Shown here: positions 13,140 to 22,200 of the stretch, piece after piece
Layout of the letters: every line of letters begins with the position of its first letter
How positions within the stretch are numbered: position 1 is the first letter of the stretch
Assembly: GCA_946406315.1 (NCBI GenBank)
Contig: CAMJKD010000005.1
Location: forward strand, 26,954 to 90,953
Source of the DNA: an uncultured Candidatus Saccharibacteria bacterium
Lineage (GTDB): Bacteria; Patescibacteriota; Saccharimonadia; Saccharimonadales; Saccharimonadaceae
DNA length: 64,000 nucleotides
Reading direction: 5' to 3'
Notes under the pieces: generated by a model
Seen by the model: only the letters and a program-made list of their open reading frames with translations
What the model was told of the DNA's origin: nothing
The model's database searches: none
Position numbers and translations under genes: made by a program

Positions 13140-13739
13140 TTAGATCATCTGCCACTCATCGCGGTCAATCACGAGACACCCCTCATCCTGATCGTAGGTC
13201 AGAGAGAACGGAATCTCGAGCCCGAGACTCTCATAGAGATCCTCGATCTCCGGCTGGTTAGCAGAATAAACCTTGCCACCGGACACCACGTAGAACGTAG
13301 CGTCGTAGCCGTATCCTGATCCACCCCACGTCAGCCTGAAGACGTCTCCGTCCTTTGCCTTGACGATAATAGCGTCCCAGGACCCGATCCGTCCGGCTTC
13401 TCCGTCAGCGCCATTTCCCCGAGCAATCAGCTCGACTTCCTGGCCCTTAGGAGCCCTGATGCGGCCACATCCGCGACGTGTGTATCCCCTTTCGGAGCTG
13501 AGGATGAGGTAGATATTGTCATCCTTACGCGCATCGATTCTCGGTCTGCCAGACTTGCTGGTTCCGATCGTCAGATCAGAGCGAAGCTCCTTGATAACGT
13601 CGTCCGCCTGAATAGACTTCGGTGTTGGAAGGAAGACTTCCCGCCGTCCGCGTCCGCATTCGCCAATGGCGACTCCGGTCACGGTACCGAACTTCATCTC
13701 CTTCGAAACGGCCTTAAGGGTTGTGTTAGTATACAGCAT
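13140..13739 (-). CDS. Unknown 199-residue protein with a regulated leader
   Basis: I know no family for this protein. The ATG at 13737-13739 is preferred to upstream in-frame starts because AAGGAG lies 5 nt before it. The N-terminal half has TGVAIGECGRGRREVFLPTP and a basic SKSGRPRIDARKDD segment. The C-terminal half is beta-rich and glycine-rich (ELIARGNGADGEAG, FRLTWGGSGYGYDATFYVV). No membrane segment. Its codon use is more GC-rich than that of its neighbours, which suggests transfer. It has the best promoter in the window and a long structured leader with a leader peptide, so expression is probably tightly controlled. A decayed copy lies at 3309-3662. Confidence 0.75.
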   Translation of the reverse strand: MLYTNTTLKAVSKEMKFGTVTGVAIGECGRGRREVFLPTPKSIQADDVIKELRSDLTIGTSKSGRPRIDARKDDNIYLILSSERGYTRRGCGRIRAPKGQEVELIARGNGADGEAGRIGSWDAIIVKAKDGDVFRLTWGGSGYGYDATFYVVSGGKVYSANQPEIEDLYESLGLEIPFSLTYDQDEGCLVIDRDEWQMI

Positions 13740-13862
13740 GGTTTCTCCTTTCCTCCCCGCAGGGAAAGTCGACGTTCGGAATGAATTAAGGGGATTATCC
13801 CCACGTCGAGCCACCTTTCTTAAGTAGCGCCCAGTAAACCGTATAGATTTACTCGACGCTAC
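13740..13862 (-). promoter_or_regulatory. Attenuator-like structured 5' leader
   Basis: Three structures are visible on the minus strand. GTAGCG..AGTAAA pairs with TTTACT..CGCTAC (13824-13862), beginning at the base after the leader-peptide stop. TCGACGT (13803-13809) pairs with ACGTCGA (13769-13775). CTTTCC (13763-13768) pairs with GGAAAG (13748-13753), which covers part of the AAGGAG Shine-Dalgarno. This would hide the ribosome binding site unless an alternative fold forms. Confidence 0.5.
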
Positions 13863-13919
13863 CTAAGAACATTTCTGTTTCGTAGTCAATTTAATGTTCC
13901 TGTATCTCGTCTGATACAT
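13863..13919 (-). CDS. 18-residue leaderless leader peptide
   Basis: MYQTRYRNIKLTTKQKCS. Its ATG lies 6 nt after the TATAAT of a consensus promoter, the same leaderless spacing used by full genes here. Its stop touches the first leader hairpin. It is most likely a regulatory leader peptide; its own product function is not implied. Confidence 0.45.
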   Translation of the reverse strand: MYQTRYRNIKLTTKQKCS

Positions 13920-13925
13920 AGTTGT

Positions 13926-13954
13926 ATTATACCACAGATTATCAAAGATGTCAA
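13926..13954 (-). promoter_or_regulatory. Consensus sigma-70 promoter
   Basis: TTGACA (13949-13954), 17-bp spacer, TATAAT (13926-13931): a perfect consensus match, driving the leader peptide and the 13140 gene. Confidence 0.85.
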
Positions 13955-13995
13955 TAGCAAAAACACTGAAGAATAGTAACAGAGGTAAGATTCGG

Positions 13996-14394
13996 CTATT
14001 TTTGTGCGCGATAATTCTTGACTGCGTCGGCGAGAGCCTGGTGGCCGAGGACGGAACAGTGAAATTTATGCTTCGGGAGATTGCCGAGGTAGTCATCAAT
14101 GTCTTTGGCGGAGATTTGCGTTGCTTTGTCGAGCGTTTTACCCTTGGCAAGTTCCGAAAGCGCAGAGGTCGAGGCAATAGCCGAGGCGCAGCCGTAGGTT
14201 TTCCAGCGGACGTCCTCGATTTTGTCGTCTTTGACCTTGATATACATTTTCATCTGATCGCCACAGATAGGATTACCGACGATACCGACTGCATCAAAAT
14301 CGAATTGAGATTCGTCGCCAAACAAGAAGTTGCGCGGGTTCATGAAGTGATCCTTTACGGTGTCTGAGTAAATCCAATCTTGCCCTTCGTTCAT
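13996..14394 (-). CDS. iscU: Iron-sulfur cluster scaffold IscU/NifU-like
   Basis: A 132-residue scaffold on which Fe-S clusters are assembled in the cytoplasm from sulfur supplied by the cysteine desulfurase. All three ligand cysteines are in their family contexts: GNPICGD, YGCASAIAST and HCSVLGH. The length is normal for IscU/SufU-type proteins. It overlaps iscS by ATGA at 14391-14394, so the two subunits are translationally coupled and made in fixed ratio. No IscA, HscA/B or ferredoxin gene follows, so this is a minimal two-gene system. A neighbouring long ORF on the other strand is a shadow. Confidence 0.95.
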   Translation of the reverse strand: MNEGQDWIYSDTVKDHFMNPRNFLFGDESQFDFDAVGIVGNPICGDQMKMYIKVKDDKIEDVRWKTYGCASAIASTSALSELAKGKTLDKATQISAKDIDDYLGNLPKHKFHCSVLGHQALADAVKNYRAQK

Positions 14395-15464
14395 TTCGTC
14401 TTCCTTTCGATAGTGCTGATTTTTTGTAAGCGATCAATGGTTCCTGGCAAAACCGCCATGACTTTGGCGATGTCTTCTTTGGTGTTATCGAGACCGAAGG
14501 AGAAACGAATCGACGAATGCGCCACTTCGGCGTCGCCGGTTTTTGCCATGAGGACGTGGCTCGGCTTGATGTCGCCAGAGGCGCAGGCGGAGCCAGTCGA
14601 GACGACAATGCCCTCGGCGTCGAGATAAAGCTGGATAGATTCGCCCTCGGCTGCCTCGAAAGAGGCGTTTAGGATGTTTGGAAGCGAATTTTTGAGGTCG
14701 GTATTGAGGCTGCTGCCCGGGATTTCCTTGAGAATACGCTTAGCTAGTTCATCGCGCAGGGCACGGATTCTTGTATCGTAAATTTCCCAGGTTTTGTGGT
14801 CGAGAAGATATTTGAGCGCAGCGCCAAAACCGATGATGCCGACCGTATTGTAGGTCGTGCCGCGGCGTTTTTTCTCTTGATTGCCACCAAGAATTAGAGG
14901 CTTGAACGGAACGCCATTCTTGACGTAGAGCGCGCCGACACCAATCGGGCCGCCAATCTTGTGCGCGCTAAAGGTGGCATAATCTAGGTCGAGCGCTTTG
15001 ACGTCGATTGGGAGTTTGCCAAGCACCTGTGTGAGGTCAGAATGGACGAAACCGCCCTCTTTGTGAGCCTTTTTGGCAACATCGGCAATCGGCAAAAACT
15101 CGCCGATTTCATTGTTCGCCAGCATATAGGAGTAGAGCGCGGGTTTTTCGTCGCCGCCAAGCACGCGCGCAGCCTCGATAATTGAGTGGTGCTCGAGCGG
15201 CGAGGTGAGGATTTTGTGCCCTTCAAAAGTGCGGATTACAGTGTTGTTCGATTCCGAAGCGCCAGATGTAAAGATAATTTCGCTAGGATCAGCGTTGATG
15301 AGTTTCGCCAAAAGTTCGCGCGCTTCTTCGATCTTGTTCATCGAGAGGTGGCCTGGAGTATGGAGCGCCGAGGCGTTCGCAAAATACTTCTGCTCTGCTT
15401 CATGCATAGCTTCAATTGCCTCCGGTAAAAGCGGGCTGGTTGCCGCATAATCCAAATACACCAT
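14391..15464 (-). CDS. iscS: Cysteine desulfurase IscS/NifS-like
   Basis: A 357-residue PLP enzyme that removes sulfur from cysteine and passes it to IscU, and possibly to tRNA thiolation enzymes. It shows the start YLDYAATSP, the cofactor lysine in FSAHKIGGP (about residue 178) and the mobile catalytic cysteine loop GSACASGD (about residue 300). It is slightly shorter than E. coli IscS. A TATAAT lies 9 nt upstream of the ATG, so the 5' leader is at most a few bases. The 48-bp dispersed repeat (copy 2) lies 38 bp upstream. Confidence 0.95.
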   Translation of the reverse strand: MVYLDYAATSPLLPEAIEAMHEAEQKYFANASALHTPGHLSMNKIEEARELLAKLINADPSEIIFTSGASESNNTVIRTFEGHKILTSPLEHHSIIEAARVLGGDEKPALYSYMLANNEIGEFLPIADVAKKAHKEGGFVHSDLTQVLGKLPIDVKALDLDYATFSAHKIGGPIGVGALYVKNGVPFKPLILGGNQEKKRRGTTYNTVGIIGFGAALKYLLDHKTWEIYDTRIRALRDELAKRILKEIPGSSLNTDLKNSLPNILNASFEAAEGESIQLYLDAEGIVVSTGSACASGDIKPSHVLMAKTGDAEVAHSSIRFSFGLDNTKEDIAKVMAVLPGTIDRLQKISTIERKTK

Positions 15465-15501
15465 CGTAATCTGATTATACTCTGTTAGCCCAAGTTATTG
15501 A

Positions 15502-15549
15502 GAATATCGGCCTGAATTATGGTTCTAACTTTGCGAACTAAGATCCATC
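15502..15549. repeat. 48-bp dispersed repeat, copy 2
   Basis: GAATATCGGCCTGAATTATG followed by GTTCTAACTTTGCGAACTAAG; about 43 of 48 positions match 2995-3043. The two copies lie near the two ends of the accessory island in the same orientation. Confidence 0.75.
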
Positions 15550-15600
15550 ACATTAATTTGAAGATTTTGTTTATTATATCGACGAAGGAGGACAGCTGAT

Positions 15601-15720
15601 ATGGAAAGTATAAAATTTATCGACCTTCTTCGTTTTTCAGATGATGATTTTAAAAAGTTAAAGCTCGTCTTTAATAGTAATTGGAACTATATACCAAGCG
15701 GAAGACCAGATTATGTTAGA
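15601..15720 (+). pseudogene. 5' fragment of a truncated gene
   Basis: MESIKFIDLLRFSDDDFKKL and about 20 further residues follow a strong Shine-Dalgarno (AAGGAGG, 9 nt spacer), which looks like a genuine gene start. After about 40 codons the frame runs into DNA that is better explained as the 3' end of the minus-strand membrane gene at 15711. I read it as a gene cut off by a rearrangement. A real 83-residue overlapping gene is the less likely alternative. Confidence 0.35.
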
Positions 15721-16028
15721 GAAATTCCTTTTGTGATAAATATAATAGCCAGAATGATAGCGCCAATAATCAGGACTACATTAATGACAATATCTAGACG
15801 AATAGCCCAACGGGCAATATCGGTCATAACACGTATCCATGTCTTTTTATGAGATAAACCCTTCTTAAATAATTGATGCTTATTGAAAATATACCTAGCC
15901 AACAAACCGATTATGAGCCAAAAGATACTATGAATTAATAAAATATACGGAAGATACGGTATGATGAATGCAAAAATTCCTGCCGCAAAGAGTATTGGCC
16001 ATAAGAACAGGAAGAATACTACGCCCAT
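15711..16028 (-). CDS. Small integral membrane protein
   Basis: A 105-residue protein with probably three membrane helices: residues 3-22, 25-48 and 78-100. A basic loop between helices 2 and 3 (FNKHQLFKKGLSHKKTW) is likely cytoplasmic. GAAGGA 5 nt before the ATG supports the start. No family is recognised. It lies between two other small membrane or orphan genes, outside the repeat-bounded part of the island. Confidence 0.7.
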   Translation of the reverse strand: MGVVFFLFLWPILFAAGIFAFIIPYLPYILLIHSIFWLIIGLLARYIFNKHQLFKKGLSHKKTWIRVMTDIARWAIRLDIVINVVLIIGAIILAIIFITKGISLT

Positions 16029-16161
16029 AAAAATCCTTCTTTTTTAAAACATTTTGTTTATGCTTTTATATTAGATTATCATAAAAATGAAAGTGCGCCG
16101 TAGACCGCAGAATTAGACGTCCAACGAGCCATAGGCGACCAATTCCGAGGTCAGGAGAGCT

Positions 16162-16196
16162 CTGTCGCATGAAGCCGCAATAGCCTCACGCGACAG
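16162..16196. other. Long imperfect hairpin
   Basis: CTGTCGC and GCGACAG close a stem that continues inward with TGA/TCA and GC/GC pairs. It follows the stop of the 16224 gene on the minus strand but has no U-tract, so it may be a processing or stability element. Confidence 0.5.
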
Positions 16197-16223
16197 AAAA
16201 TGAGAAGCAAGATTGCTGATTGA

Positions 16224-16688
16224 TTATTCCAATCCGATTGGCTCAATGTCCATCACGCGTCGAGGAACGAGCGACATAACATCACCGCAATAAAGATAAT
16301 CAGCTTGATATTCGGCAAGTGTATAGTTCCATCTCCGAACATCCATAACATACATTACATCATTCTTGTCGATTTTTCCCGACTGAACCATAGCTTCGTA
16401 CTGTTGGCGATGAATTTCGAATGTTCGCTCAAATGTATTATATCCAACTCTGACTGGAGCCGCAAAGGCGATTATCAAAAGCGTCATAATGCCGGCGGTT
16501 GATACTGCTATTAATCGCGTTATTCCAAAGCCGTCCGACCACCATTCTCTACCTTTACTGTTTTTTACTTTTTTCCGCTCAAAGAGTATAAGAACGACGG
16601 ACAACATAACTAATAACATCGAGATAATAATGCAAAAAAAGCATCGGATACCCTCCCTTCGTTTATCTGCAGGAACATTGCCTCTCAA
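16224..16688 (-). CDS. Small membrane protein, two helices
   Basis: A protein of up to 154 residues with membrane helices at about 19-40 and 58-80, and a C-terminal soluble domain (about 75 residues) with many Tyr, Arg and Asp. The start is uncertain: the longest frame begins at a TTG without a clear Shine-Dalgarno, and the first ATG is codon 24, which would leave the first helix partly truncated. A TGATATAAT extended -10 at 16773-16781 lies upstream. No family is recognised. Confidence 0.6.
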   Translation of the reverse strand: MRGNVPADKRREGIRCFFCIIISMLLVMLSVVLILFERKKVKNSKGREWWSDGFGITRLIAVSTAGIMTLLIIAFAAPVRVGYNTFERTFEIHRQQYEAMVQSGKIDKNDVMYVMDVRRWNYTLAEYQADYLYCGDVMSLVPRRVMDIEPIGLE

Positions 16689-16854
16689 AATAATAAACGA
16701 GCAACACCACTGCAGGGTGGTCGCTTGCCGTAAGGGCGTACTGTTCCCTGTTTGTGGATTGTGTCAGATTTAATTATATCATATAATGCCATATTCTTCA
16801 AGGTCTACTCATCTTAATTCAACCCGCTGACGTTTTAGGGGCAAATTAGAGGGG

Positions 16855-17970
16855 TCATTTCGCTACGATTTCGCCGTCGTCGAGGATTTTTGCATTTGAA
16901 CCATCCCATGATAATATTTCGTTTATTTTCTGAGTACGTGCGGCGCCTGACAGTAAACTCGTATAAACATTACTCTGTAAGCCGGGCAAGAAATAAAATT
17001 TTACTCCACCTTCCGGAAGAAACTTGATGCGTAAGATTCCAGTATCTTCGACACCGTTATTGAAGATGAAATCGCCAAGATTATATATGATTGGTTTACC
17101 ATTGTTATAATCAATTCCCTGCAGCGTGTGCGCATGACCGCCAACGATAATGTCGGCGCCAGCGTCGAGATAGTCTTTGGCGGTAGTTTTCTGAACTTGC
17201 TCTAGTCGATGTGATAATTCAGTTCCCCAATGTATGATAGCTATAACATAATCGCTATTCGCTTTCGCTTCTTTGATAGTCTTTATAAACTCGGCGGTAT
17301 CATAACAGAGCAAAACGCCACCCGTAGTTGCCGTTGCGCCAGGAGTGTCGATGCCGCCCTTCTCGGCGCGTGTTGCATTTACGAACGCTACACGATTACC
17401 GTTAGGTAGAGTTAAGTAGTATGGTTTTTTCGCTTCATCAAGATTCCTACCCGCACCAATATGGGGCATTTTGATGGCGTCAAAACTATCGAGCATATCA
17501 TTAAAAGCAAGCGGACCAAAATCATAAACATGGTTATTTGCGAGTGTTACTAGGTCGACGCCCATATCGTTATAGATTGATAGTCGTTCCGGCTTGGCAC
17601 GAAAAGTATAATATTTACCAGGGGTTTTAGCTCCGCGATTGCTGACGGTAAATTCACTGTTAGCAACCATAAAGTCACTTCCGCGCATAATCTTCAAAAC
17701 TTCGTCCGACAGAATGCCATTAACACCTTTGCCGCGACCGTCGTACGCTGGTATCACTTCCCAATTGTCAGCTAGGGATATGTCGCCAACGATACTGATT
17801 ATATAATCTTTATCTGGCTCAATAGTTTCGCGAAGCTCCGCTGAACCAATCTGAGTCTCCGAATACGACGACCGAAAAAGCCTAAGTCCAGCAAATACGA
17901 GCAATGCAACCAATGCCACCGCCGCCACAAAGCCGACGATTTTAATAACTGCCGAGTGCTTCTTTGTCAT
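16855..17970 (-). CDS. CapA-family (PGA_cap) metallophosphoesterase-like protein
   Basis: A 371-residue protein with a single N-terminal membrane anchor (residues 10-32) and an extracellular CapA domain. Family motifs are visible: IVGDISLADN, NSEFTVS, VTLANNHVYDFG, IIHWGTEL and GGHAHTLQG followed by YNLGDFIFN. These carry the Asp, Asn and His residues expected for a calcineurin-like metal site. CapA was named for poly-gamma-glutamate capsule synthesis, but no CapB/C is present here, so surface-polymer processing is the safer role. A TATAAT ends 7 nt before the ATG, so it is probably leaderless and separate from the genes upstream. Confidence 0.92.
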   Translation of the reverse strand: MTKKHSAVIKIVGFVAAVALVALLVFAGLRLFRSSYSETQIGSAELRETIEPDKDYIISIVGDISLADNWEVIPAYDGRGKGVNGILSDEVLKIMRGSDFMVANSEFTVSNRGAKTPGKYYTFRAKPERLSIYNDMGVDLVTLANNHVYDFGPLAFNDMLDSFDAIKMPHIGAGRNLDEAKKPYYLTLPNGNRVAFVNATRAEKGGIDTPGATATTGGVLLCYDTAEFIKTIKEAKANSDYVIAIIHWGTELSHRLEQVQKTTAKDYLDAGADIIVGGHAHTLQGIDYNNGKPIIYNLGDFIFNNGVEDTGILRIKFLPEGGVKFYFLPGLQSNVYTSLLSGAARTQKINEILSWDGSNAKILDDGEIVAK

Positions 17971-17977
17971 TATTATA

Positions 17978-17983
17978 ATTATA
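17978..17983 (-). promoter_or_regulatory. -10 box of a leaderless promoter (CapA)
   Basis: TATAAT, 7 nt, ATG. Confidence 0.5.
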
Positions 17984-18012
17984 ACTCAGTGTAGATATGG
18001 CTTTTTAGCTTT

Positions 18013-19251
18013 TTAAAGTGAGATGCTACAGATTTCTGCGGCATGGAGTAATACATTTGTCGTTTTACTCTCGTTTGCAAGAATTACTTTCTGTTCTTGG
18101 TCGGTTAAATTTGCAAGTACAACTTTGCAGCCCGTTTTTGTTTTTCGGGCCACTGCAACAATATCTTTGGAATCATACTCACAACGTAGCACTTCGCTAC
18201 CTGCTGGGAATAATTGCACAAACTTTTTTAATGCCTGATAAATTGGCGTTAAAATTAAGTCGTCTTCTGCTTCGTTTAATATAATGGGGCTTTTAACGAA
18301 GTTGCGGCAGTAACTTGGACCACCCTGCCAAGACAGAAGCATATTCCAATCTACCCATGCACTAGCGCCATTATTTATGTCTGAAAATAATTCGTAGTAA
18401 TACAGTCGAGCAGCGCCAATCCAGTCTCGCTCGTCATAGGGCGCAGAAAAACCGCAGCACATTTCGGAGCTAAGTATCATAATATCTGGATATTTTTGAC
18501 GGACTTGCCACATTTCGTCTGGATACGTGCCGTTATACCAGTGATAGCAGAGGCCAGCGATTTTTGCCTGGCGACCATATTTAGTTACATATGAGCCATT
18601 AAACAATCGGTCTGCAACTTCGCTGAGATTCTTCTTATTGTGGTCCCAAAGTAATAGCTGGACGTCTAAATCGCTAAGTTCGATAGCTAAGTATTTGTAG
18701 GCTAGCTTTCTTTGCGTACGACAAGTATATAGACAAGATTCCCATTTTTGAATAGCATGCGGTTCATTTTGTGGCGTTAAATAATTAACTTTTACGCCTT
18801 CAGCCGCATAAGCTTCTAGCCATTTTCGGATATACTTAGCGTAATTACTATAACGCCAAGGTTTCAAAATACCGCCAAAACGTTGCATATACGTCATTTT
18901 CATACGACTAGGCGGAGACCACGGACTAGCGATTATTTTTAGTTCTTTTTGACGAAGGATTTTTTGCAACATCGGCAGTACCCAACGCCGATCATGCTCG
19001 ATAGAAAAGTCACTAAGGTTTACCCTCTTCGTGTATTCGTATGGTTTCAAACAAAAATCGTTGCTACCAATACTTACCCTGCCCCAGCGATAATCGAGTC
19101 CGTTTTTATCATAATAGGCAGCAAGAAAAGCTTCCTGTTTTTGGGGATTTAGTTTTGAGTAATTGTATGCCGTCGCTTCAGTAATTGCGCCGCCCATGCC
19201 TAACCATTGGCCTAGGTTGATATCATTTCTAATAGTGATTTTTACACTCAT
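18013..19251 (-). CDS. Glycoside hydrolase family 30-like enzyme
   Basis: A 412-residue retaining glycosidase of the GH30 type (glucosylceramidase or beta-1,6-glucanase relatives). It shows GMGGAITEATAYN near the start, SPWSPPSRMK, the acid/base glutamate in LTPQNEPHA (about residue 165) and the nucleophile glutamate in ILSSEMCCG (about residue 262), then a C-terminal beta domain (VVLANLTDQEQKV). No signal peptide is seen, which is unusual for the family and leaves the site of action open: cytoplasmic recycling of host-derived glycans, or non-classical export. It begins 4 bp after the stop of the 1331-residue secreted protein gene, so it is the last gene of that operon. Confidence 0.9.
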   Translation of the reverse strand: MSVKITIRNDINLGQWLGMGGAITEATAYNYSKLNPQKQEAFLAAYYDKNGLDYRWGRVSIGSNDFCLKPYEYTKRVNLSDFSIEHDRRWVLPMLQKILRQKELKIIASPWSPPSRMKMTYMQRFGGILKPWRYSNYAKYIRKWLEAYAAEGVKVNYLTPQNEPHAIQKWESCLYTCRTQRKLAYKYLAIELSDLDVQLLLWDHNKKNLSEVADRLFNGSYVTKYGRQAKIAGLCYHWYNGTYPDEMWQVRQKYPDIMILSSEMCCGFSAPYDERDWIGAARLYYYELFSDINNGASAWVDWNMLLSWQGGPSYCRNFVKSPIILNEAEDDLILTPIYQALKKFVQLFPAGSEVLRCEYDSKDIVAVARKTKTGCKVVLANLTDQEQKVILANESKTTNVLLHAAEICSISL

Positions 19252-19254
19252 TCT

Positions 19255-22200
19255 TTAATATCTTGGTGGCAATTCTTTGAGGTTTGTTGTGCTAGCTTCG
19301 TTATATTTAGCCGACTGCGCATAACTCCATAAATAATTAGCCATATTGAAATTAAAAATTTCGGCTCGTTTAATCGCGTTTGTACCGCTATCTGCGCCAA
19401 AGGTACGATTAAGTTTGATAGTCTTCGTGAGAACTGGCGCCTCGAAAATAAGTTGTTCATTACAAACGTCCGAAGAGAGATTGGCCATGTTTGTTCTTTT
19501 GTCCTCGTATAGGTTGTTGGCGGTAGTGTAAGCGCAGGTGTCTACTTCGTTGTCTGCCACAATTAATGCGTCAATTTTCCGTACATTAGGCATGATAAGA
19601 ACATTCTTTGCAATGATAATATTTTGCTTGATAGCTTTCGTATTATTATATTCTTGATCACTATTTGCGGACAGAATGTCGCCGTCTATGATTAGGGTTC
19701 CGGTTACATAGTAGACAGTAGTTTGCTCTGGCGCAACTAACGCGGAACTAGAATAAGCATTGCCCTCAATTTTGTTATACAGAATGCCATCAGAGCCAGA
19801 AGAGGCTAGTAAATGATTATTACTAGAAATGTGGGCATACTTCGTACCAAACGCATCGGTTACACAGCGAGCATCACCAGGGCTACTAATACTATTACAG
19901 TTACCCAATACACCAACGGTTACGGTATGAGTTGGCGTATTAGTGATGTAGCGGCTCTTAATACTGGAGGTATAATTTTTAGCTGATTCCGTAGCGCCAG
20001 AGATTTGGGCACCGATAGCACCGATATTGGGGGAGTTGCAATCGTCATTCGAGAAAGTCTGGCTACCAAAGACGCAAGCACTATCCGCATTGCCAATATT
20101 AGCAACATCTGAGACGTCATTGGCGCGAGCCTGGTTGATAGTAACATCTGCACTATTAATCCGATACCCGAAAGTAGCACCGGATGCGGTACCGCGCGTG
20201 CCACTCACGTCATCTTTACCAATGAGAGCATACTCAGACCATGAACCGAAGAAGTTTTTAGCCGAGCTCGAGGATACTGCCCTAGTATAGCGAGAAGTAA
20301 TAAAACCACGATTGCCCGCAGCGAGAACATTCGATCCTTCGAAACTAGTTGTTGGGCGCTTAGCAACAGTGTAACACGCCCGTGCAGTAGCCCATTCAGC
20401 GCCGTCACTGCCAGAGACCTCGGCAGTGCTCTTAAGCGCAATATCATTCAATCCTGCCCCGCTGGTAATAGCGAGGTTGTTATGACTATCGCGCGGCCAG
20501 ACGGAATATTTTACGCAAACTACGCTACCTACCGGACGATCATCGGGGACATATACCGAAATGCCAGAGCTCGGGAAGGCGTCGCCGTTTCCGCTAGTAA
20601 GACCATTGTGGTCGCCATTATTATTAAAGGTGATGTTGGTGTGGGTAGAAATAGTCGTCAGGTCCGTTTCGGTGCTACCAATGTTACCAGAAGAGTCAAT
20701 TGTAGTGAAATATCTTTCAATTTTAACTTTGGTCGGCTTCGTGATGGTGGCATATTTATTTTCCGAATCATTATCGGAAATAGAAGTATTCGTGCGCGGT
20801 TGGACGAAAACGCCCGCATTCACCTTAAAGCTTGAACCGCCGTATACAACATTTCCCGAAACGCCAACACTGCGCTTAGCATACGGTTGAAGTATGTAGT
20901 TGTATGGAATGCGAACATTAGCCTTAGCAGTATGATCATGAGCGACTCCAGAAACTACACCGCCAGTAATATTAAGGTCATTCCAAGTGAAACTTTGCGT
21001 AATCGTAGAGCCAACATCGGAAGCGGCGCCAGTTTTAGCGGCAGCATAGCATCCATCTTCAGTACTACTACCAGCTATCTGATAATGCTGACCAGCAGAG
21101 CTATAGGTTGGACCGTGAGGTAAATTCTTGCATTTGTATGTTTTTTGATTATATGTATCGCGATCGTAAGACGAGATATTAATGTTTGATGGGGACTGGA
21201 ATGTTTTTTCTACACTGTTTTTGTCGTGCAAGAATCCACTTGTAGCCGTGGAGCTATCCCAAGTCCGTGTGTCGCTATATTTCAACGGTGAGGCTGAAGT
21301 TACAGTCGGGACCGAGGCGCCGAAGAGATAACCACTCCTACCGCTAATGCTACTTGCGCCAGTCGCCGTATAAACTGATTTATTCGTAGCATTATCTAGA
21401 GTCGATGTATTAAAGACAGCATAGGCGGCGCCAGCACAAGATTCATATCTGAAGCGAATTGAATCACCAGGGCGAGCCCAGATATCGACGGATTTTGTAT
21501 AGCTATTATTAGCGGTGAAATTAGATGGATCGTAGTCTGTAAAACTAAACGAGTCACCGCCGGCGATTGTGCTATTTACTACGCCAATACGACCAATATT
21601 CCGACCATCACTGATGCCATATTGATAAGATGCATCTAATTTACATTTGGCCTTTTCGCGATAAACTTTAACACACTTCGAAGCGTTGCCTGAAGTATTG
21701 CCCGTATAACTGACGACCGCTGCATAGCTCAGGTTATTGCAAATAGTCTTCGTTTCCCCGTATTTGAGTGTGCCGGAATAACTGTAGTCAGCGTAAGTTA
21801 GCACATCCTGATTGTGACCAGTTTCAAGATCGATAGTGGTACCACTTCTGTTGCTATTCGCAACAGTAGAGCTATCGGCTGTAATATTTGCCGACCAAGA
21901 CGTCGCCGCCGTACCACCAGCCTGATCCGATTCTCGCTTGATGTTATCTTTAAATTGAATAGTAAACGAACCGTCATCTGAAGTGATTGTAGTGGCGCGA
22001 CTATGAGAATCGGCTGGCGCATCAATGGCATCCTTATTTCCATCTTTAATCTTTGCCGCTACATTGCCAGAAAATGAAGCCGTAGCGCGCGAAAGTTGAA
22101 CGCAGTAACGCCCACCGATGCCAGAGCTGCCATATAGAGTACATGTGCCATCTGGCACGGTGTTAGGGCTCGTATCGTTACTCCTAGCGGCATAATGTAA

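Noticed and set aside
1084..13862. Intact prophage
   Set aside because: No terminase, portal, capsid or tail genes; DUF4417 and the toxin-like gene alone are not enough.
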